Positions 39,365 to 49,431 of a stretch of 64,000 bases of DNA are shown here, piece after piece. The DNA is from Gloeobacter kilaueensis JS1 (GTDB lineage: Bacteria; Cyanobacteriota; Cyanobacteriia; Gloeobacterales; Gloeobacteraceae), in NCBI RefSeq assembly GCF_000484535.1, contig NC_022600.1, positions 1,240,001-1,304,000 on the forward strand, read 5' to 3'. A program made the translations under genes and the position numbers. Position 1 is the stretch's first letter, and each line of letters opens with the position of its first letter. Below the pieces are notes generated by a model. The model saw nothing but the letters and a program-made list of their open reading frames with translations. It was not told the origin of the DNA and searched no databases.

Positions 39365-40120
39365 CTATGCAGCGTCTGCTTTACTGGTTGTCGCAACGAT
39401 CAAAAGCCGTGGGCTGCGATCGGTGAGGGGATTGGAGCGGTAGTCGCCGTAATATTCGAGGGCGAACAGTCCGGCCTCCTCCAATTCCGCTTCGATCTGC
39501 GCTCGGGTCAGCTTTTTGAGGTGCAGCGTCTGGGTGAGTGTCATCGCCTCGCTCTGCCAGCAGTAGCGAATAGTCACTATCTCTGGTTCGCGGGTGATCC
39601 GGGTCTTTTTAGCGAACAGAGCGCCGGTGACCGGATCGCGGATCGAGCCACCGGCAAGGGTACCGTCGGTACCACCGGCACCGGCAGGCAGCAGGTCGAG
39701 TATCAGCCGTCCGCCGGGTCGCAGGTGGCGGGAGCAACAGCGCAAGCAGGCCCGACGATCCGGGGCGTCCACGAGAAATCCCAGTCCAGAAAAGGCGATC
39801 GCGATATTGGCGAACAGCCTGCCCAGATCGAAGTGGCGCATATCCCCCAGCAGCCACTCGCAGCCAGGGAGAGGAAGATGGCGCTTTCGGGCGCGGCGGA
39901 TCATCGCCGCTGAAAGATCCAGTCCGACCACCCGGCGACCGGCGACGGCGAGGCGCGCTCCCAGCCGTCCACTGCCGCAGGCCAGCTCCAGTACCTCCCC
40001 CGGCACCAGATGCTCCTGATAAAAGCTCAGATCCTCATCGAAGCTGTCGTATTCGCTGTCGTAGAGCCGGGCGAGCAGGTCGTCCTCGTAGTTCTCCAGC
40101 GCCAATGTGTGACTGGCCAT
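39365..40120 (-). CDS. Class I SAM-dependent methyltransferase
   Basis: The 251-residue protein has motif I VLELACGSGRLGARL (residues 43-57), motif II VVGLDLSAAMIRRAR and post-motif LRPGGRLILDLLPAG. The N-terminus (ARLYDSEYDSFDEDLSFYQE) resembles small-molecule methyltransferases. The substrate is unknown. Confidence 0.87.
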   Translation of the reverse strand: MASHTLALENYEDDLLARLYDSEYDSFDEDLSFYQEHLVPGEVLELACGSGRLGARLAVAGRRVVGLDLSAAMIRRARKRHLPLPGCEWLLGDMRHFDLGRLFANIAIAFSGLGFLVDAPDRRACLRCCSRHLRPGGRLILDLLPAGAGGTDGTLAGGSIRDPVTGALFAKKTRITREPEIVTIRYCWQSEAMTLTQTLHLKKLTRAQIEAELEEAGLFALEYYGDYRSNPLTDRSPRLLIVATTSKADAA

Positions 40121-40179
40121 AGGCGATAGCCAATTTGGTCGGGTAAGTTATCACCATAATCCAGTTCAGCGTTCGGCAG

Positions 40180-42000
40180 ATGGGGACAAGACGTGCAACG
40201 ACGATTGGGGCGGCCCTGCTGGTTTTGATCAGCAGTACCGCCGTGCGGGCAGCGGAGACGACGATTCCCCTGGGAGCCCGAGCCGACAAAATTGACGTCT
40301 ACACAGCCAGACAGGGACCGGTCGCCCTGGTGGGCTTGCTCGACGAGCAGTCGCTTGCGATCGTCGATCTGACAAGCCGCAAGATCACAGGCCGGATCGA
40401 ACTGGGAATCCGTCCGCTGGTGGTCAAGCGCATCGGTACGACCAATCTGGTCGCGATCGGGGGACCGGCAAGCGGCAATCTGGTCCTCGTCGATCTCGAC
40501 AAGCAGGCAGTAGCCCGCCCGCCTATCGACCTCGAATCGGGCATCTTCGACATCGCCGCCGATGCGGCGCGCAACCGGATAGTCGTCACCCACCCTGCTG
40601 CTGAACGCATCTCAGTCATCAATCCCAAGACGGGCCAGGTGCGAATCTTTCCGATGCCCGCCGCTCCTCTGGCAGCGGCAATCGATCCGGCAAGCGGCAA
40701 TCTGCTCGTCACCCTGGGCGGCAGCGAAGTGCTCGGTCTGGCGATCGTCAACCTCGACAACGGCGAACTCATTGCCCGGCTGCGCAGTGGCTCGACCCCC
40801 GAGGACATGGCCCTCGATCTGACCCACCAGCAGGCGGTCGTACTCAATTCCGGCAGCAACGATCTGACCCTGGTGCCTCTGGGCAACAGCACCCGAGGTT
40901 TTCGGACGATCGGTCTCGACTGGCGTCCGACCCGACTGGCGCTCTCAAAGGACAACCGCTACGCCTACATCACCAGCGGCGACAGTGACCGGCTGCAGAT
41001 AGTCGATCTTGAGGCAGGCCGGATCGTCCAGACCCGGCCCCTGGGCCGCACGCCGACAGGCATCTCGCTATTGGAGGACGGCTCGCTCGTGGTGGCGGAG
41101 GCGGGCACCCAGGCGCTCCGGCGCATCACCCCGGAGTCTTTTGGTGCCACCGAGCTTGCACCCCTGCCGCCGGGTTCGGTCGCCGGAACAATCACCGACA
41201 TCACCGGCAAACCAGTCACCAAAGGCATCTTAAAAGTCGAGGGGCGCAGCGTGCCGATCCTGCCGGACGGTTCGTTTTTGATCTCTAAGCTTCCGGCGGG
41301 CAAGCATCTGGTCGATGTGCAGGTGCCCGGCTATCCCCAATTCTCAGCCCGCGTCCAGGCGCAGGAAGGCTACGTCGTCACCGACGACATCCGCCTGCCG
41401 CCGCGCAACCAGGCCGAAAAAGTCAACGGCATCGGCTTTATCTCCGACGTGCCCCAGTACTCGGACCTGCTCGCCCGTAGCCTGGTTGAACGCCTCAGCA
41501 ACGAGGACAAGTCCCGCCGGGTCTTGCTGCTCAACGGTCCACTCGGTCCCCATCCCGAGTTCACCCAGCTCGCGCCGCTGGTCAAAGATCTCAACCTGCT
41601 CAACCGCGACAACCGCTACACCGACGATCTCGAAAAGTTGCAGACGATTGGCCGCAGCATGGGCCTGCGCTACATCGTCGTCACCCAGGTGCAGTTCTCT
41701 CGCGGCTACAACACCAGCGGCGATCCGATCCTCAACACGCTGCTGCGCTTCTTCGTGCCGATCGCCATCCCGAGTTTTACGCCCAACCAGCTGCGTTCTC
41801 AGGCCGTGGCTGTCGTCGTGGACCTCCAGAAGGTACGATCGGGAGATAAAGCGACCCTGTTTAAGTCCGACGACCGCGACGACAAGGGCGGGGGAGCTTT
41901 GATGGAGGAGGAGGCCGACGGGCTTTTCCGCCAGGAGATCGTCCATATGGCCGAAAACATCGATAATCAGTGGAAACAGAAAAATCCGTTCGCCGGTTAG
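40180..42000 (+). CDS. Exported YVTN-type beta-propeller protein with carboxypeptidase-regulatory-like domain
   Basis: The 606-residue protein has a signal peptide ending AVRAAET. Residues 30-330 form repeats of the YVTN/beta-propeller kind (ESGIFDIAADAARNRIVV, RPTRLALSKDNRYAYITSGD). A CNA-B-like segment follows (GTITDITGKPVTKGILKVEG). The C-terminal 200 residues (SDLLARSLVERLSNEDKSRR onward) are unrecognised. It probably acts in the envelope. The gene at 42010 follows closely and may be co-transcribed with it. Confidence 0.75.
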   Translation: MGTRRATTIGAALLVLISSTAVRAAETTIPLGARADKIDVYTARQGPVALVGLLDEQSLAIVDLTSRKITGRIELGIRPLVVKRIGTTNLVAIGGPASGNLVLVDLDKQAVARPPIDLESGIFDIAADAARNRIVVTHPAAERISVINPKTGQVRIFPMPAAPLAAAIDPASGNLLVTLGGSEVLGLAIVNLDNGELIARLRSGSTPEDMALDLTHQQAVVLNSGSNDLTLVPLGNSTRGFRTIGLDWRPTRLALSKDNRYAYITSGDSDRLQIVDLEAGRIVQTRPLGRTPTGISLLEDGSLVVAEAGTQALRRITPESFGATELAPLPPGSVAGTITDITGKPVTKGILKVEGRSVPILPDGSFLISKLPAGKHLVDVQVPGYPQFSARVQAQEGYVVTDDIRLPPRNQAEKVNGIGFISDVPQYSDLLARSLVERLSNEDKSRRVLLLNGPLGPHPEFTQLAPLVKDLNLLNRDNRYTDDLEKLQTIGRSMGLRYIVVTQVQFSRGYNTSGDPILNTLLRFFVPIAIPSFTPNQLRSQAVAVVVDLQKVRSGDKATLFKSDDRDDKGGGALMEEEADGLFRQEIVHMAENIDNQWKQKNPFAG

Positions 42001-42009
42001 GAGACAGCG

Positions 42010-42312
42010 ATGAGCGACAAGCCGTTTAGTATTGCCGAGTTTACTGCCCGCGTCGAGCAGGTGGCGAGGCGAGTGGACCCGGTGCTGCGCGTCTCTCAAG
42101 CAGGCGACACCGTCGTGCTGGTGAGCTATCCGGGGCTGGGCAGCCACGTCTGGGTGGCAGCCGCTGACGACGGAGAAAAATTTGCCGTGCTCAAAACCCG
42201 CAACGACGCTCCAAGGCCCGCCCACATGGGTTCGATTTCACCGGTGGGCGAGGGCTTTTTAGCCGAGATCCTGCGCAACTACGTGGCCGAAGTGGGCCAC
42301 CCCAGAGTCTAG
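42010..42312 (+). CDS. 100-residue protein, unknown function
   Basis: The small soluble protein starts MSDKPFSIAEFTARVEQV, with AGGAG-like sequence upstream. It looks alpha/beta (DTVVLVSYPGLGSHVWVAA). It lies 9 bp after the propeller gene and directly abuts moaA, so it belongs to the same transcript. Confidence 0.65.
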   Translation: MSDKPFSIAEFTARVEQVARRVDPVLRVSQAGDTVVLVSYPGLGSHVWVAAADDGEKFAVLKTRNDAPRPAHMGSISPVGEGFLAEILRNYVAEVGHPRV

Positions 42313-43290
42313 ATGCCCGCGATCAACTACCTGCGCCTCTCTCTGGTCGATCGCTGCAACTTTCGCTGCAGCTACTGTATGCCGGGCGACGGCGAGATAG
42401 CTTACCTGCAGCGCTCCGAGATCTTGAGCTACGAAGAACTGCTTTTTTTGATCGAACAGGTATTTGTGCCCCTGGGGATCGATCGCTTCCGCCTCACCGG
42501 CGGTGAACCGCTCATCAGGCGGGGAGCGGTGGGCTTTGTGCGCGCGCTGTGTGCCCTGCCTGGTGTGGCGGACGTGTCGATGACCACCAACGGCTATCTG
42601 CTTGAGGAACTGGCGGCAGACCTGTACACAGCCGGGCTGCGGCGGATCAACATCTCCCTCGATTCGCTCGACCCTGAGATCTTTGGCCAGATCACTGGTC
42701 GAAGCCACTGGCACAAGGTCTGGAAAGGCATCCAGAGCGCCCATCAGGTGGGCTTCGACCCGCTCAAGCTCAACGTCGTCGTTCTGCCGGGGATCAACGA
42801 GTCCGAAGTACCGGATCTGGCCGCCCTCAGCGTCGAACGCAACTGGCATGTGCGCTTTATCGAGTTTATGCCCATCGGCAACACGGCCTACTTCGAGCAA
42901 TCGGGCTGGGTCAACTCCGAAACCCTCAGAACCCGCATCCGCGAGCGCTTTGGTCTTGAAGCCGCCGCCTGTCCGGGCAATGGCCCCGCCGATATCTTCC
43001 GCATCCCTGGGGCGAAGGGCACCCTCGGCTTTATCTCTCAGATGTCGGAGTGCTTTTGCGATCGCTGCAACCGCCTGCGCCTCTCGGCGGACGGCTACCT
43101 GCGGCCCTGCCTGCTCAACGAGAGCGATCAGATCGATCTAAAGACAAGCTTACGGACGGGGACGAGCGCTGCTCAACTTCGCGATCAAGTCAAGTATGTA
43201 CTAGATCGCAAACCCGAGATCAACTTCCGCGAACGGGATCGGGGCACGACGGGACGCTATGGCCGAACGATGTCCCAGATTGGTGGATAG
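42313..43290 (+). CDS. moaA: GTP 3',8-cyclase MoaA
   Basis: The 325-residue radical SAM enzyme has its first cluster at C15-x3-C19-x2-C22 (CNFRCSYC), a substrate region with [12 protein letters not shown], and the second cluster in [12 protein letters not shown] with a later Cys in LRPCL. The C-terminus ends in the required Gly-Gly. It carries out the first step of molybdenum cofactor synthesis, forming 3',8-cyclo-GTP. Its ATG follows the preceding stop directly. No other moa gene is adjacent. Confidence 0.95.
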   Translation: MPAINYLRLSLVDRCNFRCSYCMPGDGEIAYLQRSEILSYEELLFLIEQVFVPLGIDRFRLTGGEPLIRRGAVGFVRALCALPGVADVSMTTNGYLLEELAADLYTAGLRRINISLDSLDPEIFGQITGRSHWHKVWKGIQSAHQVGFDPLKLNVVVLPGINESEVPDLAALSVERNWHVRFIEFMPIGNTAYFEQSGWVNSETLRTRIRERFGLEAAACPGNGPADIFRIPGAKGTLGFISQMSECFCDRCNRLRLSADGYLRPCLLNESDQIDLKTSLRTGTSAAQLRDQVKYVLDRKPEINFRERDRGTTGRYGRTMSQIGG

Positions 43291-43344
43291 GACAGCGATC
43301 GTCGGATTACACGTCCCTGGACAGGGGAGCAATCGTGTATGATT

Positions 43345-43353
43345 TGTTATACT
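43345..43353 (+). promoter_or_regulatory. Extended -10 promoter element upstream of metG
   Basis: TGTTATACT matches the extended -10 form (TG-N-TATACT), 60 bp before the metG ATG. It lies between two similar 14-15 bp segments, GGATTACACGTCCCTG (43304-43319) and GGATACACGTTCCTG (from 43377), which could be regulator sites. Confidence 0.5.
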
Positions 43354-43412
43354 CCATAACAATTCCTGGCGATTCAGGATACACGTTCCTGTCGTTAAGG
43401 TTCAGCAAGTCG

Positions 43413-44963
43413 ATGACCAAGGGTTTTGCACTTACGACCCCGCTGTACTATGTCAACGCTCTACCCCACATCGGGAGTGCCTACCCGACAATGGCGGCGG
43501 ACGCGGTGGCCCGCTACTATCGCCTGCGCGGCGTACCCGTCCGCTTTGTCACCGGCACCGACGAGCACGGCCTCAAGATCGAGCGCCGGGCACTTGAGCG
43601 GGGTCTGAGTCCCAAGGCCCACAGCGACGAGATTGCCAGTGGGTTCGAGCAGCTGTGGCAGTTGCTCTCGATTCATTACGATCGCTTTATCCGCACCACC
43701 GACCCGCGCCACAAGCCCATCGTGCGCGAATTTTTCGAGCGCTGCTGGCAGGCGGGTGATATCTACAAGGGGCGCTACTCGGGGCTTTATTGCGTCGATT
43801 GCGAAGAATTCAAGCGCCCGGACGATCTTTATACCGACGAAAAGACGGGCCAGAGTTTTTGCAAGATTCATAGCAAGCCGGTGCGCGAGCAGGACGAAGA
43901 AAACTATATCTTTGCCCTTTCGCGCTACCAGGAGCGGCTCGAGCGTTACTACGACGAGCATCCTTACTTCATCCAGCCCGATTTTCGTTCCCACGAGGTG
44001 CGCAACTTCGTCGCCCAGGGTCTCGAAGACTTCTCGATCTCGCGGGCCAACGTCGAATGGGGCCTGCCCCTACCGGTCGATCCCAGCCAGACGATCTACG
44101 TCTGGTTCGACGCGCTCATCGGCTACATCACAGCTCTGCTCGAACCGGACGACGAGCCGACCCTCGAAAACGCTCTGGCGCGCTGGTGGCCCATCGACCT
44201 GCATATCGTCGGCAAAGATATCCTGCGCTTTCATGCGATCTACTGGCCGGCGATGCTGATGTCAGCCGAATTGCCCTTACCCGGCTGCATCTTTGGCCAC
44301 GGCTTTTTAACCCGCGATGGCAAAAAGATGGGCAAGGCGGCAGGTAACGTCATCGATCCCGATGCGCTCGCCCGCCAGTACGGCACCGACGCCGTGCGCT
44401 ACTACTTCCTCAAAGAGATCGAATTTGGCCGCGACAACGACTTTAGCGAAGAGCGGTTCCGAGCGATTCTCAACGCTGATCTGGCCAACGACCTGGGAAA
44501 CCTGCTCAATCGAACTGTTAACATGGTCGCCAGGTACTGCGGCGGTGTGGTCCCTTCCGTGGTGATCGAGCCGAGCGATCCGCTGCGCGAGCAGGCTGCG
44601 GGTTTGCCGGCCCTCTGTGCGGAGCACTGGGAGTCTCTGCGCTTCTCCGAAGCAGCGGCGGCAGTTTTGTATCTGGTTCGCTCCGGCAACAAGTACCTTG
44701 ATACCCAGGCTCCCTGGGCGCTCTTCAAAAAAGGCGAACAGGCCCAAGTTGAACAGGTACTCTACGCTGTGCTTGAATCGGTGCGGATTGCAGCGGTGCT
44801 GCTTTCGCCCTTGATTCCCGCCCTTGCTGCCGAGATTTATCGACAGCTGGGTTTTGCTGACCGGGTGTGGGAGAACCTCACCTGGGAAGCTGCCCAGTGG
44901 GGAGGGTTGCCCCCAGACCAGCCGCTGCGCCCCGGTGCGCCGCTCTTTGCACGCCTCGATTAG
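43413..44963 (+). CDS. metG: Methionyl-tRNA synthetase
   Basis: The 516-residue class I synthetase starts at ATG 43413; the open frame upstream is the antiparallel shadow of moaA. The HIGH motif is PHIGSAYP (residues 19-22) and the KMSKS-like motif is KKMGKAAGN (304-308). A zinc knuckle uses Cys127, Cys130, Cys150 and His153. It lacks the C-terminal tRNA-binding EMAP domain. It charges tRNA-Met, and the initiator tRNA gene lies 1.5 kb downstream. Confidence 0.95.
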   Translation: MTKGFALTTPLYYVNALPHIGSAYPTMAADAVARYYRLRGVPVRFVTGTDEHGLKIERRALERGLSPKAHSDEIASGFEQLWQLLSIHYDRFIRTTDPRHKPIVREFFERCWQAGDIYKGRYSGLYCVDCEEFKRPDDLYTDEKTGQSFCKIHSKPVREQDEENYIFALSRYQERLERYYDEHPYFIQPDFRSHEVRNFVAQGLEDFSISRANVEWGLPLPVDPSQTIYVWFDALIGYITALLEPDDEPTLENALARWWPIDLHIVGKDILRFHAIYWPAMLMSAELPLPGCIFGHGFLTRDGKKMGKAAGNVIDPDALARQYGTDAVRYYFLKEIEFGRDNDFSEERFRAILNADLANDLGNLLNRTVNMVARYCGGVVPSVVIEPSDPLREQAAGLPALCAEHWESLRFSEAAAAVLYLVRSGNKYLDTQAPWALFKKGEQAQVEQVLYAVLESVRIAAVLLSPLIPALAAEIYRQLGFADRVWENLTWEAAQWGGLPPDQPLRPGAPLFARLD

Positions 44964-44994
44964 GGTTCACTTATCTCGAAAGGGTGATTACTGT

Positions 44995-45636
44995 ATGACT
45001 ACTTCAGATGCCGAAGGACTTTTTTCCCGCGATCTCATCAGTAACCGGGGACGAGTCGCCATCTTTATTGACGGCTCCAACCTGTTTTATGCTGCACTAC
45101 AGCTGGGCATCGAGATCGATTACACCAAGCTACTGAACCGACTCACCAACGGTTCGCGCCTGTTGCGCTCCTTTTTCTACACCGGCGTCGATCGCGCCAA
45201 CGAAAAGCAGCAGGGCTTTTTGTTGTGGATGCGGCGCAACGGCTACCGCGTCATTACCAAAGACCTCGTGCAGTTGCCCGACGGCTCCAAAAAAGCCAAC
45301 CTCGATGTCGAGATTGCCGTCGATATGCTCTCGCTGGCCGGCTCCTACGACACAGCTATTCTCGTCTCCGGCGACGGCGATCTGGCCTACGCGGTCAATG
45401 CCGCCTCCTACAAGGGCGTGCGCGTCGAGGTGGTCTCGCTGCGCTCGATGACCAGCGACTATCTCATCAACGTCGCCGACCGCTACATCGACCTCGATCA
45501 GATCAAAGAGGACATCCAGAAGGCTCCGCGCCAGAACGGCTACACCTACCGGCCCCTCTCCGCCAACCACAACAACGGCTTCAACGGCACTGGCAGCAAC
45601 GGCTACCTCAACATTGCCGAGGAAGAAGTGCGCTAG
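44995..45636 (+). CDS. NYN-domain protein, LabA/DUF88-like
   Basis: The 213-residue protein starts at ATG 44995 (MTTSDAEGLFSRD). The NYN/PIN-like nuclease fold shows RVAIFIDGSNLFYAAL (acidic D), KANLDVEIAVDMLSLA and AILVSGDGDLAYAV. LabA represses circadian gene output in Synechococcus. No kai genes are in this window, so only the RNase-like fold is secure. The tail is Asn/Gly-rich. The stop abuts rsmI. Confidence 0.85.
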   Translation: MTTSDAEGLFSRDLISNRGRVAIFIDGSNLFYAALQLGIEIDYTKLLNRLTNGSRLLRSFFYTGVDRANEKQQGFLLWMRRNGYRVITKDLVQLPDGSKKANLDVEIAVDMLSLAGSYDTAILVSGDGDLAYAVNAASYKGVRVEVVSLRSMTSDYLINVADRYIDLDQIKEDIQKAPRQNGYTYRPLSANHNNGFNGTGSNGYLNIAEEEVR

Positions 45637-46858
<1,222 letters not shown>

Positions 46859-46868
46859 CTTAAGAGGC

Positions 46869-46902
46869 AAATTGCCGAGGTCTTTTGACTTCGGCAATTT
46901 TT
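46869..46902 (+). terminator. Terminator behind tRNA-fMet
   Basis: AAATTGCCGAGGTC pairs with GACTTCGGCAATTT around a TTTT loop and is followed by a short T run. It begins 11 nt after the tRNA. A related hairpin follows the duplicated tRNA end at 48947. Confidence 0.85.
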
Positions 46903-46934
46903 GTGTACACTCATGATTGTTTTTCAGAAAATTT

Positions 46935-48386
46935 ATGCCCGCAGAGCAAGATCAAGAAATTAGTAAAATTCGAGAACAGCACGCTTCTGGAAAATGGCCC
47001 AAATTTCTAGAATCTGTGTCAATCTCTGGTCTTAGAGGTTGGTCAGGACAGACGGTGAAATTTAATTTTCCTGTTTGTGCAGTCGTTGGAGAAAACGGCA
47101 CAGGAAAAAGTACTTTTCTTAAAGCAGCTGCCTGTGCATATGAAGTGGAGAGAGGCAAGCCACTCTTTCCATCGGATTTCTTTATTAACACGCATTGGGA
47201 TAGGATATCCGGTGTCAGGTTAAGCTATTCAATTAGACAGGGAACCAGTACCAGTTTGTATGAAATTAGAAAACCCACAAAGAGATGGATTGTACCAAAG
47301 GAAAGAGCGAGGCGTAATATTTTATTTTATGACATTTCGCGGACTTTGCCGCTAGATGCCTCTGCAGGTTATGCGAAGATAGCGAGGTTAGCAGTAAATG
47401 AGATTTCGAGTAAAGTGTTAACTCAAGATGGTAAAGATCAACTTTCGTTTATCCTTGGACGAAATTATATACAGGCGCGCTTCGTCACCTCCGACGTAGA
47501 TCACAGACGTGAAATAGGATTATTAGAAAGGGATTTTGGTGAAATCTCACAATTTCACCAGGGGGCCGGGGAAGACGCAACTTTGGATCTTATGAGTAGT
47601 TTACAAGCAATACCAGACACTTCACTTTTGCTAATTGATGAAGTAGAAGCGTCGTTGCATCCAAAGGCCCAACGTAGGTTGGTGCGTTTTCTATTGAAAC
47701 TCAGTAGGCAGAAGCGTGTTCAGATAATTATGTCTACCCATAGCCCATATGTTTTACAAGAACTTCCAGTAGAAGCCAGAATATTGCTTTTACCAGGAAG
47801 AGAAAGTACAAATATTGTATATGGTGCTTCTGCAGAGTTTGCCCTCAGCCATCTTGATGAAAATGTACATCCAGAAATGCTTGTTTTTGTTGAAGATAGA
47901 GAGGCTCAAATTTTACTTCGAGAGATACTTGCAAGTGACCCTCAGGGTATCGAACTGCTTAACCGTTTGGCTTTTGTACCAGTTGGTCCGGCCAATGTTG
48001 TATCAATTATGGGTGATTTATCCGAGAGTAATCGCTTACCGTATAAGTCTGTAGCAGTTTTAGATGGAGATCAAACTAATCCAAACTGTATGTCTCTACC
48101 AGGTTCTGATTCACCTGAAAGAGTTGTTTTTAGCGATTTAAAGAGTAAAGGCTGGCCGTGTCTTCCATCTAGACTAGGAATTGGAGCTGGAACATTACTT
48201 ACGCAAATTGAGGAGGTAATGCTAGAACCTCAGCCTCATAAATGGACAACAATGATAGGCGATAGGGTTCACAAGAGTTCTATTAGTGTCTGGGAAATTA
48301 TGGCTAATCAATGGTGTCAGTCTTGCTTGAAAACCGAAGATAAGAATGTCCTCGTTCATGGCATTCAAGAATCTTTAGATAGTTGA
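46935..48386 (+). CDS. AAA/ABC-type ATPase with possible TOPRIM-like C-terminus (OLD-like)
   Basis: The 483-residue protein starts at ATG 46935; TTG 46917 would add six residues. Walker A is GENGTGKST (52-60), the signature-like segment is FHQGAGEDATLDLM (208-220), Walker B is LLLIDEVEASLHP (231 on) and the switch is STHSPYVL (267 on). After residue 315, VFVEDREAQILLREIL (Glu320) and VAVLDGDQ (Asp377/379) resemble the acidic residues of a TOPRIM nuclease as in OLD proteins. Codon use is AT-rich (TTA, AGA, ATA), unlike neighbours, so the gene was probably acquired. A role in defence or mobility is inference. Confidence 0.82.
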   Translation: MPAEQDQEISKIREQHASGKWPKFLESVSISGLRGWSGQTVKFNFPVCAVVGENGTGKSTFLKAAACAYEVERGKPLFPSDFFINTHWDRISGVRLSYSIRQGTSTSLYEIRKPTKRWIVPKERARRNILFYDISRTLPLDASAGYAKIARLAVNEISSKVLTQDGKDQLSFILGRNYIQARFVTSDVDHRREIGLLERDFGEISQFHQGAGEDATLDLMSSLQAIPDTSLLLIDEVEASLHPKAQRRLVRFLLKLSRQKRVQIIMSTHSPYVLQELPVEARILLLPGRESTNIVYGASAEFALSHLDENVHPEMLVFVEDREAQILLREILASDPQGIELLNRLAFVPVGPANVVSIMGDLSESNRLPYKSVAVLDGDQTNPNCMSLPGSDSPERVVFSDLKSKGWPCLPSRLGIGAGTLLTQIEEVMLEPQPHKWTTMIGDRVHKSSISVWEIMANQWCQSCLKTEDKNVLVHGIQESLDS

Positions 48387-48426
48387 AGCAGGAATCACTA
48401 TGTTAGTATCATTGTGAAAGTGCAAT

Positions 48427-48888
48427 ATGGATACCAAACTAAGAGGGGATGTTGCTGAACAGGCCGCAATTCTTCAAGCTCTGAATCACGAACTTGGAGT
48501 CCTCAGACCAATTGGAGATAGATTGCCTTACGATCTAGTCTTCGATGTTTCAGGAACTTTGTTCAAAATTCAAGTCAAGTGTGCATGGCTAGATCTATCC
48601 TCCGGTAATTACGTTGTTGATAACCGTCGTACGAAGACAAACCGACGCGTAATGCTACGAGAAGCCTACCGAGTCTCAGATTTTGATTTTGCCCTTGCAT
48701 ATATACAACCAATTGATCTGTTCTACGTTTTCCCGGTGCATATCTTTATTGATTATGGAAGCGAAATTCATCTTGTAGAAGCTGACAAACGTCAGCGGAA
48801 GCCTCTCTCTGCTACGTACCGAGATGCCTGGCATCTGATTCTTCAGAAAGCTCAAACAGAGCCATGCAAAGATGCTGGTCTTTCTTAA
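48427..48888 (+). CDS. PD-(D/E)XK endonuclease resembling homing enzyme I-Ssp6803I
   Basis: The 153-residue protein matches the size and pattern of the intron-encoded endonuclease of Synechocystis tRNA-fMet. Candidate catalytic residues are Glu11 (GDVAE), Asp36 (PYDLVFD), Gln49 and Lys51 (IQVK), the same numbers I recall for I-Ssp6803I. Here the gene is not inside the intron but 1.6 kb downstream of it. Codon use is AT-rich. Its stop is 12 bp before the duplicated tRNA end. A restriction or defence role with the upstream ATPase is the alternative. Confidence 0.8.
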   Translation: MDTKLRGDVAEQAAILQALNHELGVLRPIGDRLPYDLVFDVSGTLFKIQVKCAWLDLSSGNYVVDNRRTKTNRRVMLREAYRVSDFDFALAYIQPIDLFYVFPVHIFIDYGSEIHLVEADKRQRKPLSATYRDAWHLILQKAQTEPCKDAGLS

Positions 48889-48900
48889 AAATTCATGGAT

Positions 48901-48934
48901 CGAAGGTCACTGGTTCAAATCCAGTCCCCGCGAC
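48901..48934 (+). pseudogene. Stranded 3' part of tRNA-fMet
   Basis: This repeats tRNA positions from the 3' side of the anticodon stem to the end. It differs from the working copy after CCCCGC: it reads GACCA, so it has G at position 72 and an encoded CCA. The 7 bp before it (CATGGAT) align with exon-2 start CATAACC only at CAT. No 5' half is present, so it cannot be a functional tRNA. Confidence 0.85.
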
Positions 48935-48946
48935 CAGATAAGCAAG

Positions 48947-48977
48947 ATGCCGGAGAGGTTTACTTTCCGGCATTTTT
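48947..48977 (+). terminator. Terminator behind the stranded tRNA end
   Basis: ATGCCGGA pairs with TCCGGCAT, followed by T5. Its position and style match the terminator behind the functional tRNA, suggesting both descend from one original tRNA terminator. Confidence 0.8.
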
Positions 48978-49023
48978 GTATGTGTATTACGAAAACTCCG
49001 GTTTTTATAGCGCTTTACCAGCT

Positions 49024-49101
49024 TTACCAGTGCCACTCTGCTATGTCCCATTCGGCGTTGGCTGCATCGGACAAATTTTCCTCCAAATCTGCTTTCAAAT
49101 C
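49024..49101 (-). pseudogene. C-terminal remnant of a MazE-like antitoxin
   Basis: The minus strand encodes 25 residues and a stop. They include DAANAEWDIAEWHW, closely matching the end of the intact antitoxin at 49746 (DAVSAEWDAAEWQW). No start or DNA-binding domain precedes it; the frame meets the vapC remnant instead. Confidence 0.78.
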
Positions 49102-49142
49102 TGGAGGTCAAAGACAATGTTGATGTCGAGCAGGTAGCGCAT
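49095..49142 (-). pseudogene. N-terminal remnant of a VapC toxin
   Basis: The ATG overlaps the vapB stop as ATGA, the normal vapBC arrangement. It encodes MRYLLDINIVFDLQI and then a stop. The opening resembles the PIN-domain start MxYLLDTNI with its first catalytic Asp. The remaining roughly 115 residues of a VapC are gone, replaced by the MazE tail in another frame. Confidence 0.78.
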
Positions 49143-49375
49143 CAAAGCTCGACGGGTTCTGGATGTGGATCGAGGCTTGGCGGAAACTCTTCGTCGATCG
49201 GAGCCAGGGTTACCAGCAGGGCCAGCAATGATTTGGGTAACGTCGGTTCGATAATCAGCCGCTCGCCTTCCTTGCGCATGATTGCATCCTCGCCTGGAGG
49301 CTCGAATTCGGGGGGAATTCGCACGACCTGATTCCGTCCGTTCTTGAAAAGCTTGACGCGACGTTCAGGAAACAC
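49142..49375 (-). CDS. VapB-type antitoxin, toxin partner truncated
   Basis: The 77-residue protein starts at GTG 49375. An AbrB/SpoVT-type DNA-binding N-terminus (RRVKLFKNGRNQVVRIPPEF) and an acidic Pro-rich C-terminus (DEEFPPSLDPHPEPVEL) for toxin binding are visible. This is the VapB layout. The downstream vapC is reduced to 15 codons, so the antitoxin appears to be an orphan. Confidence 0.82.
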   Translation of the reverse strand: MFPERRVKLFKNGRNQVVRIPPEFEPPGEDAIMRKEGERLIIEPTLPKSLLALLVTLAPIDEEFPPSLDPHPEPVEL

Positions 49376-49431
49376 GGTAGTCTCGTTGCAGAATACGTCT
49401 TAACCTATATCAAATAGACTATTTCTGACCC

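Noticed and set aside
48893-49117. Minus-strand ORF of 74 residues ending VAGTGFEPVTF
   Set aside because: This is the well-known artefact of reading the 3' end of a tRNA on the opposite strand. It overlaps the stranded tRNA-fMet piece.
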